Positions 8,069 through 17,149 are shown, counted from the first letter of the stretch. The stretch is 22,346 nt of DNA from Streptomyces sp. NRRL S-31 (GCF_000718775.1 NZ_JOCB01000123.1:1-22346); one strand, 5' to 3'. A program made the numbers and translations. Notes: generated by a model not told the origin, from the letters alone.

Positions 8069-8110
8069 TCCGGCCGTAACCGGTCGTGATCGGTTGTGAC
8101 CGGTCGCAAA
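8065..8110. repeat. Degenerate 10-bp tandem repeat across the DUF2017 stop
   Basis: Units of the form GTGA(T/C)CGGTC follow each other with 10-bp spacing: GTAACCGGTC (8076), GTGATCGGTT (8086), GTGACCGGTC (8096) and a degenerate GCAAATCGGTC (8106). They begin at the GTGATCCGGCC that includes the gene's TGA. The spacing is one helical turn. TAA and TGA copies at 8066, 8077, 8087 and 8097 cover all three frames. Confidence 0.6.
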
Positions 8111-8237
8111 TCGGTCTTTACGGATGGCACCCTTCTCGATCACGTTCGCTCAGAGAACGCTCAAATCCGGATAACGATCGCATCACCTTCATGGTCGGTT
8201 TTGACGCGTTCGAGCGCTCTTTGTCCGCTTCTTCCTG

Positions 8238-8251
8238 TGTGATGTCTCACA
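8238..8251. promoter_or_regulatory. Candidate operator dyad upstream of the amino acid permease
   Basis: TGTGA-TGTC-TCACA is a perfect 5-bp dyad with a 4-nt centre. It resembles Crp/FNR half-sites but has the wrong centre spacing for classic Crp, and is compatible with a GntR-type operator. The regulator cannot be named. It lies about 200 bp before the permease start. Confidence 0.35.
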
Positions 8252-8273
8252 GCGCCCCTCTGTGATCAGTGTT

Positions 8274-8399
8274 GCGGCCGTGATAAATCTTCACGACCGC
8301 CCGGCCAACACCACCCATGTTCGGCCGGGTGCGCCACCGAGCCGACGACCGTCGGCCAGGCAACAGCTCCAGCAATCCGGGGGGATCGAGACCCGATCC
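8274..8399 (+). promoter_or_regulatory. Structured leader with four hairpins before the permease
   Basis: Four consecutive inverted repeats occur in the 378-bp gap before the permease. One is GCGGCCGTGA / TCACGACCGC (8274-8300, 10 pairs with one mismatch). The second is CCCGGCCAACA with its complement (8300-8329, 11 pairs with one bulged base). The third is GCCGAC / GTCGGC (8341-8356), and the fourth is GGATCG / CGATCC (8383-8399). The first two directly abut. No known riboswitch consensus is recognised. The arrangement suggests an attenuator or a folded 5' UTR. Confidence 0.45.
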
Positions 8400-8446
8400 G
8401 AGGCCGACGAAAGGCCCGGGTCGGCATGGAGAAAGGCGCACCACAC

Positions 8447-9880
8447 ATGACCTCTGCGCAGGTCGACCAGCACAGCGGCGACGACGCCGCGCGGGCCGAG
8501 GGCAGCGAGGGCGGCGAGGGGTATCAGCGGGGGCTCGGGTCCCGGCAGATCCAGATGATCGCCATCGGCGGTGCCATCGGCACCGGCCTCTTCCTCGGCG
8601 CGGGCAAGGGCATCTCCAAGGCCGGGCCCAGCCTGATCCTGGCGTACGCCATCGCCGGCTGCGTCATCTTCCTGATCATGCGGGCACTCGGCGAGCTGCT
8701 GATGTACCGCCCGGTGTCGGGTTCGTTCTCGGAGTACGCGCGCGAGTTCATCGGCCCGTTCGCCGGTTTCGTGACCGGATGGACGTACTGGCTGTTCTGG
8801 GTGGTCACCGGCATCACCGAGGTCACCGCGGCGGCCGCCTACATGACCTACTGGTTCGACATCCCGCAGTGGCTGTCGGCCCTGATCTTCACGATCGTCC
8901 TCTACGGCGCCAACCTGATCTCCGTGAAGCTCTTCGGTGAGCTGGAGTTCTGGTTCTCCATGGTCAAGGTCACCGCCATCATCGGCATGATCCTGATCTG
9001 CGCCGGCATCCTGACGATCGGCTTCTCCGACGCCGGCGACACCGCCTCCGTCGCCCACCTGTGGAACCAGGGCGGCTTCTTCCCGCACGGCGTCGGCAAC
9101 ACGCTGATGACGCTCCAGATGGTCATGTTCGCCTTCCTCGCCGTCGAACTGGTCGGCGTCACCGCGGGCGAGTCCAAGGACCCCAAGACCGTGCTGCCCA
9201 AGGCGATCAACACGGTGCCGTGGCGCATCGCCGTCTTCTACGTCGGCGCGCTGATCATGATCCTCTCGGTCGTGCCGTGGACGAGCTTCCACGCGGGCGC
9301 CAGCCCGTTCGTGGTCGCCTTCGAGAAGATGGGCCTGCCCGCGGGCGCCGGCATCGTGAACTTCGTGGTGCTCACCGCCGCGCTCTCCTCCTGCAACTCC
9401 GGCATGTACTCCACCGGCCGCATGCTGCGCGACCTGGCGCTCAACAGCCAGGGCCCGAAGTTCTTCACCAAGCTGACGCCCAGCGGCACCCCGCTGATCG
9501 GCACCACCTTCTCCGCCGCGCTGATGCTCGTCGGCGTCTGGATCAACTACCAGTGGCCGGGCAAGGCGTTCGACTACGTGGTGTCCTTCGCGACCATCTC
9601 CGGCATGTGGGCGTGGATCGTCATCCTGATCTGCCAGATCCGCTACCGCGCCAAGGCCGACCGCGGCGAACTGCCCCGCTCGGAGTTCCGCGCGCCGGGC
9701 TCCCCCTGGGCCAGCTGGTTCGCCCTCGCCTTCATCGGCATGGTGATCGTGCTCATGGGCATCGACAAGGACGCCCGGGTGTCGTTGTACTGCGCGCCGC
9801 TGTGGGGCGCCATCCTCGCCGTCGCCTACCTGGTGCTCAAGCGCCGCAACCCGGAGGCCGCGGCCTTCCGCAAGCGCTGA
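8447..9880 (+). CDS. Amino acid permease (APC superfamily)
   Basis: A 477-residue inner-membrane transporter with about 12 hydrophobic helices. After a charged, Gly/Glu-rich N-tail (1-25), the first helix carries the APC signature IAIGGAIGTGLFLGAGKGI, an unwound substrate-binding segment. RALGELLMYRPVSGSFSEYA and the WTYWLFWVV helix follow, as in the AnsP/CycA/GabP-type amino acid transporter group; LISVKLFGELEFWFSMVKV is a further hallmark. The substrate cannot be fixed from sequence. The ATG at 8447 is preferred because AAGG lies about 11 nt upstream; the in-frame ATG at 8426 has no such site. A long structured leader precedes it and a terminator hairpin follows. It lies between DUF2017 and mec, where mycobacteria have an unrelated gene. 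Confidence 0.9.
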   Translation: MTSAQVDQHSGDDAARAEGSEGGEGYQRGLGSRQIQMIAIGGAIGTGLFLGAGKGISKAGPSLILAYAIAGCVIFLIMRALGELLMYRPVSGSFSEYAREFIGPFAGFVTGWTYWLFWVVTGITEVTAAAAYMTYWFDIPQWLSALIFTIVLYGANLISVKLFGELEFWFSMVKVTAIIGMILICAGILTIGFSDAGDTASVAHLWNQGGFFPHGVGNTLMTLQMVMFAFLAVELVGVTAGESKDPKTVLPKAINTVPWRIAVFYVGALIMILSVVPWTSFHAGASPFVVAFEKMGLPAGAGIVNFVVLTAALSSCNSGMYSTGRMLRDLALNSQGPKFFTKLTPSGTPLIGTTFSAALMLVGVWINYQWPGKAFDYVVSFATISGMWAWIVILICQIRYRAKADRGELPRSEFRAPGSPWASWFALAFIGMVIVLMGIDKDARVSLYCAPLWGAILAVAYLVLKRRNPEAAAFRKR

Positions 9881-9969
9881 CCCCCGCCCAGACCGCCGGA
9901 AGAGGACGTCCGGCCGCCGGGAGTGCTCGTGGCGCCCCCGCCGGCCGCCGCTCAGGACGTCCGCGATGC

Positions 9970-10006
9970 GGGCCGTCCCGTACCACACCTCGGTACGGGA
10001 CGGCCC
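9970..10006 (+). terminator. Strong hairpin terminator after the permease
   Basis: GGGCCGTCCCGTACC (9970-9984), loop ACACCTC, then a perfect 15-bp complement (9992-10006), followed by CTCTGCTTATCC. It ends only 8 bp before the likely -10 of mec, so it insulates mec from the permease and overlaps the mec promoter. Confidence 0.8.
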
Positions 10007-10013
10007 CTCTGCT

Positions 10014-10019
10014 TATCCT
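10014..10019 (+). promoter_or_regulatory. Candidate -10 box of a leaderless mec transcript
   Basis: TATCCT lies 7 nt before the mec ATG. No Shine-Dalgarno is present between the hairpin and the start, so a leaderless message is the simplest reading. Any -35 would fall inside the 3' arm of the terminator. Confidence 0.5.
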
Positions 10020-10026
10020 GGCGCCC

Positions 10027-10449
10027 ATGCTGACCATCACCCAGGCCCTGTACGACCAGATCGTCGCCCACGCGCGCAAGGACCACCCCGACGAGGCGTG
10101 CGGCGTGGTGGCGGGCCCGGCGGGCTCGGACCGCCCCGAGCGCTTCGTTCCGATGCCGAACGCGGCGATGTCGCCCACCTTCTACGAGTTCGACTCGGGC
10201 GACCTGCTCAGGCTCTACCGCGAGATGGACGACCGCGACGAGGAGCCGGTGGTCGTGTACCACTCGCACACCGCCACCGAGGCCTACCCCTCGCGCACCG
10301 ACATCTCCTACGCCAACGAACCCGGCGCCCACTACGTCCTGGTCTCCACCGCCGACACCGACGGCCTCGGCGACTTCCAGTTCCGCTCCTTCCGGATCGT
10401 GGACGGCGAGGTCACGGAGGAGGAGGTCACGGTCGTGGACGCCTACTGA
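10027..10449 (+). CDS. mec: JAMM/MPN+ zinc peptidase Mec (CysO-cysteine hydrolase)
   Basis: A 140-residue metallopeptidase. The JAMM motif is complete: E23, then H79-S-H81, seven residues, S89, two residues, D92 (HSHTATEAYPSRTD). In M. tuberculosis, Mec (Rv1334) releases cysteine from the CysO-cysteine adduct made by CysM. The same three genes follow here in the same order, so the role is well supported. Because CysO here ends in GGMR, Mec or a related peptidase may also trim the last two residues, as JAMM proteins do for other MoaD-like carriers such as QbsE. There is no Shine-Dalgarno and the transcript is probably leaderless. The cysteine-rich leader peptide gene follows 79 bp downstream, so cysO-cysM can be controlled separately. 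Confidence 0.93.
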   Translation: MLTITQALYDQIVAHARKDHPDEACGVVAGPAGSDRPERFVPMPNAAMSPTFYEFDSGDLLRLYREMDDRDEEPVVVYHSHTATEAYPSRTDISYANEPGAHYVLVSTADTDGLGDFQFRSFRIVDGEVTEEEVTVVDAY

Positions 10450-10459
10450 TCTCACGCAC

Positions 10460-10476
10460 CGGACGAAATCCGTCCG
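10460..10476 (+). terminator. Weak hairpin after mec
   Basis: CGGACG (10460-10465), loop AAATC, CGTCCG (10471-10476). The 6-bp stem lies 10 bp after the mec stop. It may be a weak terminator, or an operator ahead of the leader-peptide promoter. Confidence 0.3.
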
Positions 10477-10516
10477 CCATGCGGAATCACACTCGGGGAC
10501 GGGGAGGGGGAATCGA

Positions 10517-10522
10517 TACGAT
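10517..10522 (+). promoter_or_regulatory. Candidate -10 box for the leader peptide and cysO-cysM
   Basis: TACGAT fits TANNNT and ends 6 nt before the leader-peptide ATG at 10529, so transcription would start on that A. No ribosome binding site is seen at a useful distance. This predicts a leaderless small ORF at the 5' end of the cysO-cysM message. Confidence 0.5.
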
Positions 10523-10528
10523 GAGCCC

Positions 10529-10624
10529 ATGGTTCTTCTCGACGTGGGCGACAAGGCGCCGGGCTCGCTGCTCGTGGCGCGGCTGCACGTCGACCTGTGC
10601 AGGCTGAACAGCGCCATCTGTTGA
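10529..10624 (+). CDS. Cysteine leader peptide (31 aa) upstream of cysO-cysM
   Basis: The frame reads MVLLDVGDKAPG, then SLLVARLHVDLCRLNSAIC, and stops with TGA. It is too short for routine gene calling. The C-terminal block RLHVDLCRLNSAIC matches the R-x-HVDL-x-R-x-x-S-A-x-C pattern of small peptides found upstream of sulfur-assimilation genes in Streptomyces. Two cysteines, one the very last codon, make ribosome progress sensitive to charged tRNA-Cys. In mycobacteria, leaderless cysteine-rich ORFs act as cysteine-responsive attenuators. Here it lies 110 bp before cysO, with GC-rich hairpins between. An overlapping frame from the ATG at 10521 (MSPWFFSTW) looks random. Confidence 0.82.
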   Translation: MVLLDVGDKAPGSLLVARLHVDLCRLNSAIC

Positions 10625-10734
10625 CCCGCCCGCCGCCGTCCGGCCGTGGGCCGCGGCTCCCGCGGACGCCCGGGCGAACCGCCGGGCGCGCGCCTGACCG
10701 AACCGACGACACCTTCCGACAGGAGCCCTGAGCC
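10625..10734 (+). promoter_or_regulatory. Putative attenuator region between leader peptide and cysO
   Basis: Two hairpins lie in this gap: CCGCGG-CTC-CCGCGG (10651-10665) and CGCCCGG with its complement CCGGGCG (10667-10673 and 10682-10688, 8-nt loop). Before them is a C-rich, G-poor stretch just after the peptide stop, as would suit Rho loading. A ribosome stalled on the last Cys codon would cover that stretch. The cysO ribosome binding site AGGAG is at 10721-10725. The mechanism is inferred, not shown. Confidence 0.45.
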
Positions 10735-11981
<1,247 letters not shown>

Positions 11982-12048
11982 CGGGGGATCCGGACGCGCC
12001 GGTGGTACGTCACATCCGTACCAGGACACCGGCAGAAAGGCGGACCTC

Positions 12049-12501
12049 ATGCGCCGTACGACGCCCCTCGCCCTGACGGCCACAGCGCTGCTGCTCGCGG
12101 GCTGCGGCACCCAGGAGGGCACCGGCAGCAGCGGCAGGGAACCGGCGACGCGCCCGCCGTCGCCCACCCGGTCCGCCGCCGGCTGCGCCGGCACGGCGGA
12201 GCTGACCGCCGCCGACCGCGGCCGCACCGTCTGCGTCGCCAGGGGCGGCGAGGTCCGGCTCACCCTGGACGGCACCAAGGCCCGCCCCTGGAAGCCGGTC
12301 ACCGCGAGCGGCACCGGACTGGAGGCCGTCAACGCGGGCTTCGTGCTCCAGCCGGGTGACGCCACGGCCGCCTACCGGGCGGTGGCCGCCGGCACGGTGA
12401 GGCTCACCTCGTCCCGCCCGCTGTGCGCCGAGCCCACCGCACCGGGCGGGGTCTCCTGCGAGGGCATCGAGGAGTGGGCGGTCACCGTGCGGGTGGGCTG
12501 A
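12049..12501 (+). CDS. Secreted lipoprotein of unknown function
   Basis: A 150-residue protein with a type II signal peptide: MRRTTPLALTATALLLAGC, with the lipidated Cys at residue 19 (lipobox LAGC). A Ser/Gly/Pro/Thr-rich linker follows to about residue 45. A compact beta-rich domain comes next, with VCVARGGEVRLTLDG and the AYRAVAAGTVRLTSSRPLC strand pair, and several cysteines that could form disulfides. The RLTSSRPLC segment recalls small extracellular domains built around a protective beta-sandwich, but I cannot assign a family. AAAGG lies roughly 10 nt upstream of the ATG. It may be read through from cysM (67-bp gap, no terminator seen). Its stop is only 11 bp from the convergent PemK-like gene. 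Confidence 0.85.
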   Translation: MRRTTPLALTATALLLAGCGTQEGTGSSGREPATRPPSPTRSAAGCAGTAELTAADRGRTVCVARGGEVRLTLDGTKARPWKPVTASGTGLEAVNAGFVLQPGDATAAYRAVAAGTVRLTSSRPLCAEPTAPGGVSCEGIEEWAVTVRVG

Positions 12502-12512
12502 GCCGAAACCCC

Positions 12513-12971
12513 CTAGCCCGCGAGATGCCGTACCTGGTCCCACAGGACCGGGTCGACCACGCCCACCCTGCGCCGGAAGCCGTCCACCGGCACCTCGCGC
12601 AGCTCGTCGGTCTCCAGGAAGCTGGGCCGGCCCCGGGCGTCGCCGACCGCGCCGGGCGGCAGCGGGATCACCCCGCTGCGCTCGTCGTGGTACTTGCTGG
12701 TGATCTTCGCGACCGTGGCCCGGTCACCGCGCACGGCCAGCACCAGACAGGGCCGGTCCTTGATCCCGGCCCGGTCCTCGTACGGCACGTTCGCCCACCA
12801 GATGTCCCCGGGGGACGGCCGCTGCGCGTGCGCCGTCCGGGTGCCCGGACGGCCCGGCGGGCGCAGCCGCCGCCCCGGGGGCCGCCGGCCGCGGCCCCAG
12901 CCGTCGACGAGCGTGGCGACCAGCGCCAGCAGCACCACCGCCGCGAGCGCCAGCCACCAGGACGTGTCCAT
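12513..12971 (-). CDS. Membrane-anchored PemK/MazF-like protein, no antitoxin gene
   Basis: A 152-residue protein. An N-terminal transmembrane helix (WWLALAAVVLLALVATLV, 5-22) leads through an Arg/Pro/Gly-rich linker (25-50) to a PemK/MazF-type beta-barrel. Landmarks are SPGDIWWANVPYED (53-66), IKDRPCLVLAVRG (70-82), and VAKITSKYHDERSGVIPLP (87-105). Free PemK/MazF proteins are endoribonucleases paired with an antitoxin. No antitoxin-sized gene is adjacent, and the membrane anchor is unlike a classical toxin. The ATG at 12971 has a poor ribosome binding site; an ATG at 13019 with AGGA next to it is the alternative and would add 16 basic residues. It could be an RNase held at the membrane or a non-catalytic RNA binder. 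Confidence 0.8.
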   Translation of the reverse strand: MDTSWWLALAAVVLLALVATLVDGWGRGRRPPGRRLRPPGRPGTRTAHAQRPSPGDIWWANVPYEDRAGIKDRPCLVLAVRGDRATVAKITSKYHDERSGVIPLPPGAVGDARGRPSFLETDELREVPVDGFRRRVGVVDPVLWDQVRHLAG

Positions 12972-13209
12972 GCGGACGACGTTACCGGCGCGCGCCGGTC
13001 GACGCGCGCCCTCTTCCATTCCTGTGCGCCCAGGGTCCAGCCGAACCGGTGACAGCACAGGTGAGTTCGCCCACAACGGCCCCTGGCGGAGGAGCGACCC
13101 GCGCTTTCGCGCCTTACGCTCGACGGACCGCACGACTCCCGGCAGCCCTCCTCGCGAGTGGCTCCCCCGTCCCGCCCACCCGCTTCCCGCCAACGGAGGT
13201 TTCTGCTTC

Positions 13210-13962
13210 ATGAAGCTCACCGTCGTCGGCTGCTCGGGGTCGTTCCCGTCCGCGGAATCGGCCTGTTCGAGCTACCTCGTCGAGGCCGACGGCTTCCGGC
13301 TGCTCCTCGACATGGGCAACGGCGCCCTCGGCGAGTTGCAGCGCCACTGCGGTCTCTACGACCTCGACGCGATCTTCCTCAGCCATCTGCACGCCGATCA
13401 CTGCATCGACATGTGCGCGTACTTCGTGGCGCGCTACTACCGCCATGAAGGCGGCCGGTGCGCCCCCATCCCGGTCTACGGCCCCGAGGGCACCGAGCAC
13501 CGCCTGACCACCGCCTACGCGGACACCCCCTCCGCCTCCTCCATGAGCGAGGTCTTCGACTTCCACACGGTCAAGCCGTCCACCTTCGAGGTCGGCCCGT
13601 TCACCGTGCACACCGAGCGGGTCCGCCACCCCGTGGAGGCGTACGCGATCCGCGTCGAGCACGGCGGGAAGTCCCTGACGTACTCCGGCGACACGGGTGT
13701 CACCGAGGTGCTGGACGAGCTGGCCCGGGACACCGATCTGTTCCTGTGCGAGGCCGCGTTCACGCACGGCAAGGAGAGCATCCCGGACCTGCACCTCAAC
13801 GGCCGCGAGGCGGGTCAGACGGCGGCCCGCGCGGGCGCGCGCCGGCTGGTCCTGACCCACATCCCGCCGTGGACGGACCCGGAGGTCAACCTGCGGGACG
13901 CCCGCGAGGTGTTCGACGGCCCGGTGCACCTGGCCGCGCCGCGGCAGACGTACGAGATCTGA
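13210..13962 (+). CDS. MBL-fold hydrolase, Rv1339-like (probable cyclic nucleotide phosphodiesterase)
   Basis: A 250-residue cytoplasmic metallo-beta-lactamase-fold enzyme of the RNase Z-like group. The zinc motif HLHADH is in FLSHLHADHCID (57-67). Further metal ligands are expected from YSGDTG and the VLTHIPPWT region. The N-terminus MKLTVVGCSGSFP is typical of the group. Segments such as LHLNGREAG and LTHIPPWT, with FDGPVH near the end, closely match my memory of M. tuberculosis Rv1339. That protein is reported as an atypical cAMP phosphodiesterase and, like this one, lies just before the rph gene. GGAGG lies 10 nt before the ATG. A role in cAMP turnover is therefore inferred. It ends at a strong shared terminator. 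Confidence 0.85.
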   Translation: MKLTVVGCSGSFPSAESACSSYLVEADGFRLLLDMGNGALGELQRHCGLYDLDAIFLSHLHADHCIDMCAYFVARYYRHEGGRCAPIPVYGPEGTEHRLTTAYADTPSASSMSEVFDFHTVKPSTFEVGPFTVHTERVRHPVEAYAIRVEHGGKSLTYSGDTGVTEVLDELARDTDLFLCEAAFTHGKESIPDLHLNGREAGQTAARAGARRLVLTHIPPWTDPEVNLRDAREVFDGPVHLAAPRQTYEI

Positions 13963-13983
13963 CCGATCCGGTCCAGGACACGG

Positions 13984-14017
13984 GAAGGCCCCGGAACCAG
14001 GCGGTTCCGGGGCCTTC
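13984..14017. terminator. Bidirectional terminator between the MBL gene and nagE2
   Basis: GAAGGCCCCGGAACC (13984-13998), loop AGGC, then a perfect 15-bp complement (14003-14017). It lies 22 bp after the MBL stop and 21 bp beyond the nagE2 stop on the other strand, so it serves both convergent genes. Confidence 0.85.
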
Positions 14018-14037
14018 GCGGTGCCTGTACGGCCGGG

Positions 14038-15303
<1,266 letters not shown>

Positions 15304-15360
15304 AACTTCCTCCATCGGGCAAGGCGCCGCCCGGGAACCATGGAAGGGGACGGCAGCGTC

Positions 15361-15376
15361 TCTGGTCTACACCACC
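15361..15376. promoter_or_regulatory. DasR-type operator (dre), copy 1, upstream of nagE2
   Basis: TCTGGTCTACACCACC matches the DasR consensus (A-S-TGGTCTAGACCA-S-T) at most positions. It abuts copy 2. DasR, a GntR-family repressor, releases DNA on binding glucosamine-6-phosphate. Confidence 0.8.
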
Positions 15377-15392
15377 TGTGGTGTAGACCTGT
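15377..15392. promoter_or_regulatory. DasR-type operator (dre), copy 2, upstream of nagE2
   Basis: TGTGGTGTAGACCTGT is the mirror image of copy 1. GGTCTACACCAC (15364-15375) and its exact complement (15378-15389) form a 12-bp inverted repeat with a 2-bp centre, so two operators sit head to head. Confidence 0.8.
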
Positions 15393-15458
15393 TGTAGCAC
15401 GATGAAGGCGGCGTAAGGAACCCGCGGATGCGCTACCGCGGCGCTACGCGCTGTGCCG

Positions 15459-16760
15459 TCAGCCCCGGGTGACGTCCTCGACCTGGTCCGCCGGCTCCCG
15501 CCCCGGCGTCCTGAGGTCGAACCGGGTGATCGCCGCGCGGAACACGGCGTAGTACACGGCCGCGAGACACAGCCCGATCGGCACGATCGCCCACGGCCTC
15601 GTCGCCAGGTTCCAGTTGATGACGTAGTCGATCAGACCCGCCGAGAAACTGAAGCCGTCGTGCACCCCGAGCCCCCAGGTCACCGCCATCGAGACACCGG
15701 TGAGCACGGCGTGCACCGCGTACAGGGCGGGCGCGACGAACAGGAACGAGTACTCCAGCGGCTCGGTGATGCCCGTCACGAACGACGTCAGCGCCACCGA
15801 CAGCATCAGACCGCCGACCTCCTTGCGGCGCTCCGGCCGCGCGCAGTGCGTGATGGCCAGCGCGGCGGCCGGCAGCGCGAACATCATGACCGGGAAGAAG
15901 CCCGAGGTGAACTGGCCGGCGTGCGGGTCACCGGCGAGGAACATGTTGATGTCGCCGTGGACGGGCCTGCCGCCCGGTGGCGTGTACGTGCCGAACTGGA
16001 ACCAGAGGGGCACGTTCAGGAATTGGTGCAGGCCGATGACGAGCAGCGCCCGGTTGGCGACGCCGAACACCCCGGCGCCCCAGGCGCCCGCGTCCCGCAG
16101 CCGGTGGCCGAGGTCCTCCAGCGCGGCACCCACCGGCGGCCACACCCACAGGCACAGGGCCGCGAAGCCGATCGCCGTGAACGCCATGACGATCGGCACC
16201 AGCCGGCGCCCGTTGAAGAAGCCCAGCCAGTCCACCAGCCGCGTGCGGTGGTACCGCGCCCAGAGGAAGGCCGTCAGCAGCCCCAGCACGATGCCGCCGA
16301 ACACCCCGGGATCCTGGAACGTGAACGGCGTCACCGCGCCGGCGCCCCCGCCGGCGCTCACCTGGCAGCCCACGTCCGGCACCGCCGTGGAGCCGCCCGG
16401 GCACCGCTGCGGGAACTGGTGCAGCACGTTGTAATAGACGAGGAACCCGGCCACCGCCGCCAGCGCCGTGGAGCCGTCCGCCTTCTTCGCCATGCCGATC
16501 GCGACCCCCACGCAGAACAGCAGCGGCAGACCGAGGGAGCCGTCGAGCAGCGCGCCGCCCGCCCCCCTCATCACCTTCGACGCCGCAATCCAGCCCAGCC
16601 CGTCGGCGCCGAACACATCGGGCTGGCCCAGCCGGTTCAGGATGCCCGCCGCCGGCAGCACCGCGATGGGGAGCTGAAGGCTGCGGCCCATCTTCTGGAG
16701 CCCCTGGAACAGACGGTTCCAGCGGAGCCGGGCCGGGCTGACCGTGCTCTCGGCGCTCAT
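15459..16760 (-). CDS. nagE1: N-acetylglucosamine-type PTS permease, EIIC component NagE1
   Basis: A 433-residue paralogue of NagE2 with the same fold and landmarks: MGRSLQLPIAVLPAAGIL (24-41), NRALLVIGLHQFLN, GDPHAGQFTSGFFP and GITEPLEYS. The sugar-site motif differs (TEPLEY against TEPIEF). The loop near 111-155 is longer and carries two cysteines (C120 and C132) plus a Gly/Ala stretch absent from NagE2. These changes fit a different or weaker sugar specificity; in S. coelicolor, as I recall, NagE2 with NagF carries GlcNAc uptake. The ATG at 16760 has GGGGAAGG about 11 nt upstream. A DasR-like operator lies 22 bp before the start. It is divergent from nagF and 155 bp upstream of nagE2 on the same strand. 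Confidence 0.9.
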   Translation of the reverse strand: MSAESTVSPARLRWNRLFQGLQKMGRSLQLPIAVLPAAGILNRLGQPDVFGADGLGWIAASKVMRGAGGALLDGSLGLPLLFCVGVAIGMAKKADGSTALAAVAGFLVYYNVLHQFPQRCPGGSTAVPDVGCQVSAGGGAGAVTPFTFQDPGVFGGIVLGLLTAFLWARYHRTRLVDWLGFFNGRRLVPIVMAFTAIGFAALCLWVWPPVGAALEDLGHRLRDAGAWGAGVFGVANRALLVIGLHQFLNVPLWFQFGTYTPPGGRPVHGDINMFLAGDPHAGQFTSGFFPVMMFALPAAALAITHCARPERRKEVGGLMLSVALTSFVTGITEPLEYSFLFVAPALYAVHAVLTGVSMAVTWGLGVHDGFSFSAGLIDYVINWNLATRPWAIVPIGLCLAAVYYAVFRAAITRFDLRTPGREPADQVEDVTRG

Positions 16761-16781
16761 GGGTTTGGCGACCTTCCCCAC

Positions 16782-16797
16782 GGTGGTGTAGACCAGT
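16782..16797. promoter_or_regulatory. DasR-type operator (dre) between nagE1 and nagF
   Basis: GGTGGTGTAGACCAGT has the core GGTGTAGACC, near-palindromic like the DasR consensus. It lies 22 bp upstream of the nagE1 ATG and 119 bp before nagF, so it can repress nagE1 and possibly both divergent genes. Confidence 0.8.
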
Positions 16798-16915
16798 CGG
16801 CGGACGGTTCCGCTGTCGTGATCGCCATCATCCGGCGCGGACGGCACGACCGCTCGCGAAGATGGGCCAACTGTGGGTTACTGCGACAAAGCGGTTCGGA
16901 TCAGGGAGAGGGAAC

Positions 16916-17149
16916 ATGGCCAGCAAGGCTGAGAAGATCGTCGCCGGGCTCGGTGGCATCGACAACATCGAGGAGATCGAGGGCTGCATCACCCGGCTTC
17001 GTACCGAGGTGTCCGACCCCGACCTGGTCGACGACGCCGCCCTGAAGGCCGCCGGCGCCCACGGCGTCGTCAAGATGGGCACCGCCATCCAGGTCGTCAT
17101 CGGCACCGACGCCGACCCGATCGCCGCGGAGATCGAAGACATGATGTGA
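16916..17149 (+). CDS. nagF: GlcNAc PTS phosphocarrier EIIB component NagF
   Basis: A 77-residue free-standing EIIB of the glucose/GlcNAc PTS family. The phosphorylated cysteine is C24 in [14 protein letters not shown], the family's signature. [21 protein letters not shown] forms the rest of the EIIB fold. It passes phosphate from Crr (EIIA) to sugar entering through NagE2 (or NagE1). One EIIB gene serves two EIIC genes here. GGGAGAGGGAAC directly precedes the ATG at 16916. The longer frame from 16862 adds an unconserved N-terminus and is rejected. It is divergent from nagE1 and followed by a strong terminator before rph. Confidence 0.94.
   Translation: MASKAEKIVAGLGGIDNIEEIEGCITRLRTEVSDPDLVDDAALKAAGAHGVVKMGTAIQVVIGTDADPIAAEIEDMM

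Noticed and set aside
8143..8159. LexA/SOS box (CGTTC...GAACG dyad)
   Set aside because: The arms are in the opposite order to the actinobacterial SOS box (GAAC...GTTC) and the spacing does not fit.
8238..8251. Classic Crp site
   Set aside because: Half-sites TGTGA/TCACA are present but separated by 4 nt instead of 6, so it is listed only as an unassigned dyad.
8291..9988. Long minus-strand frame opposite the permease
   Set aside because: Asp/His/Gly/Arg-rich shadow; the plus strand encodes a clear APC transporter.
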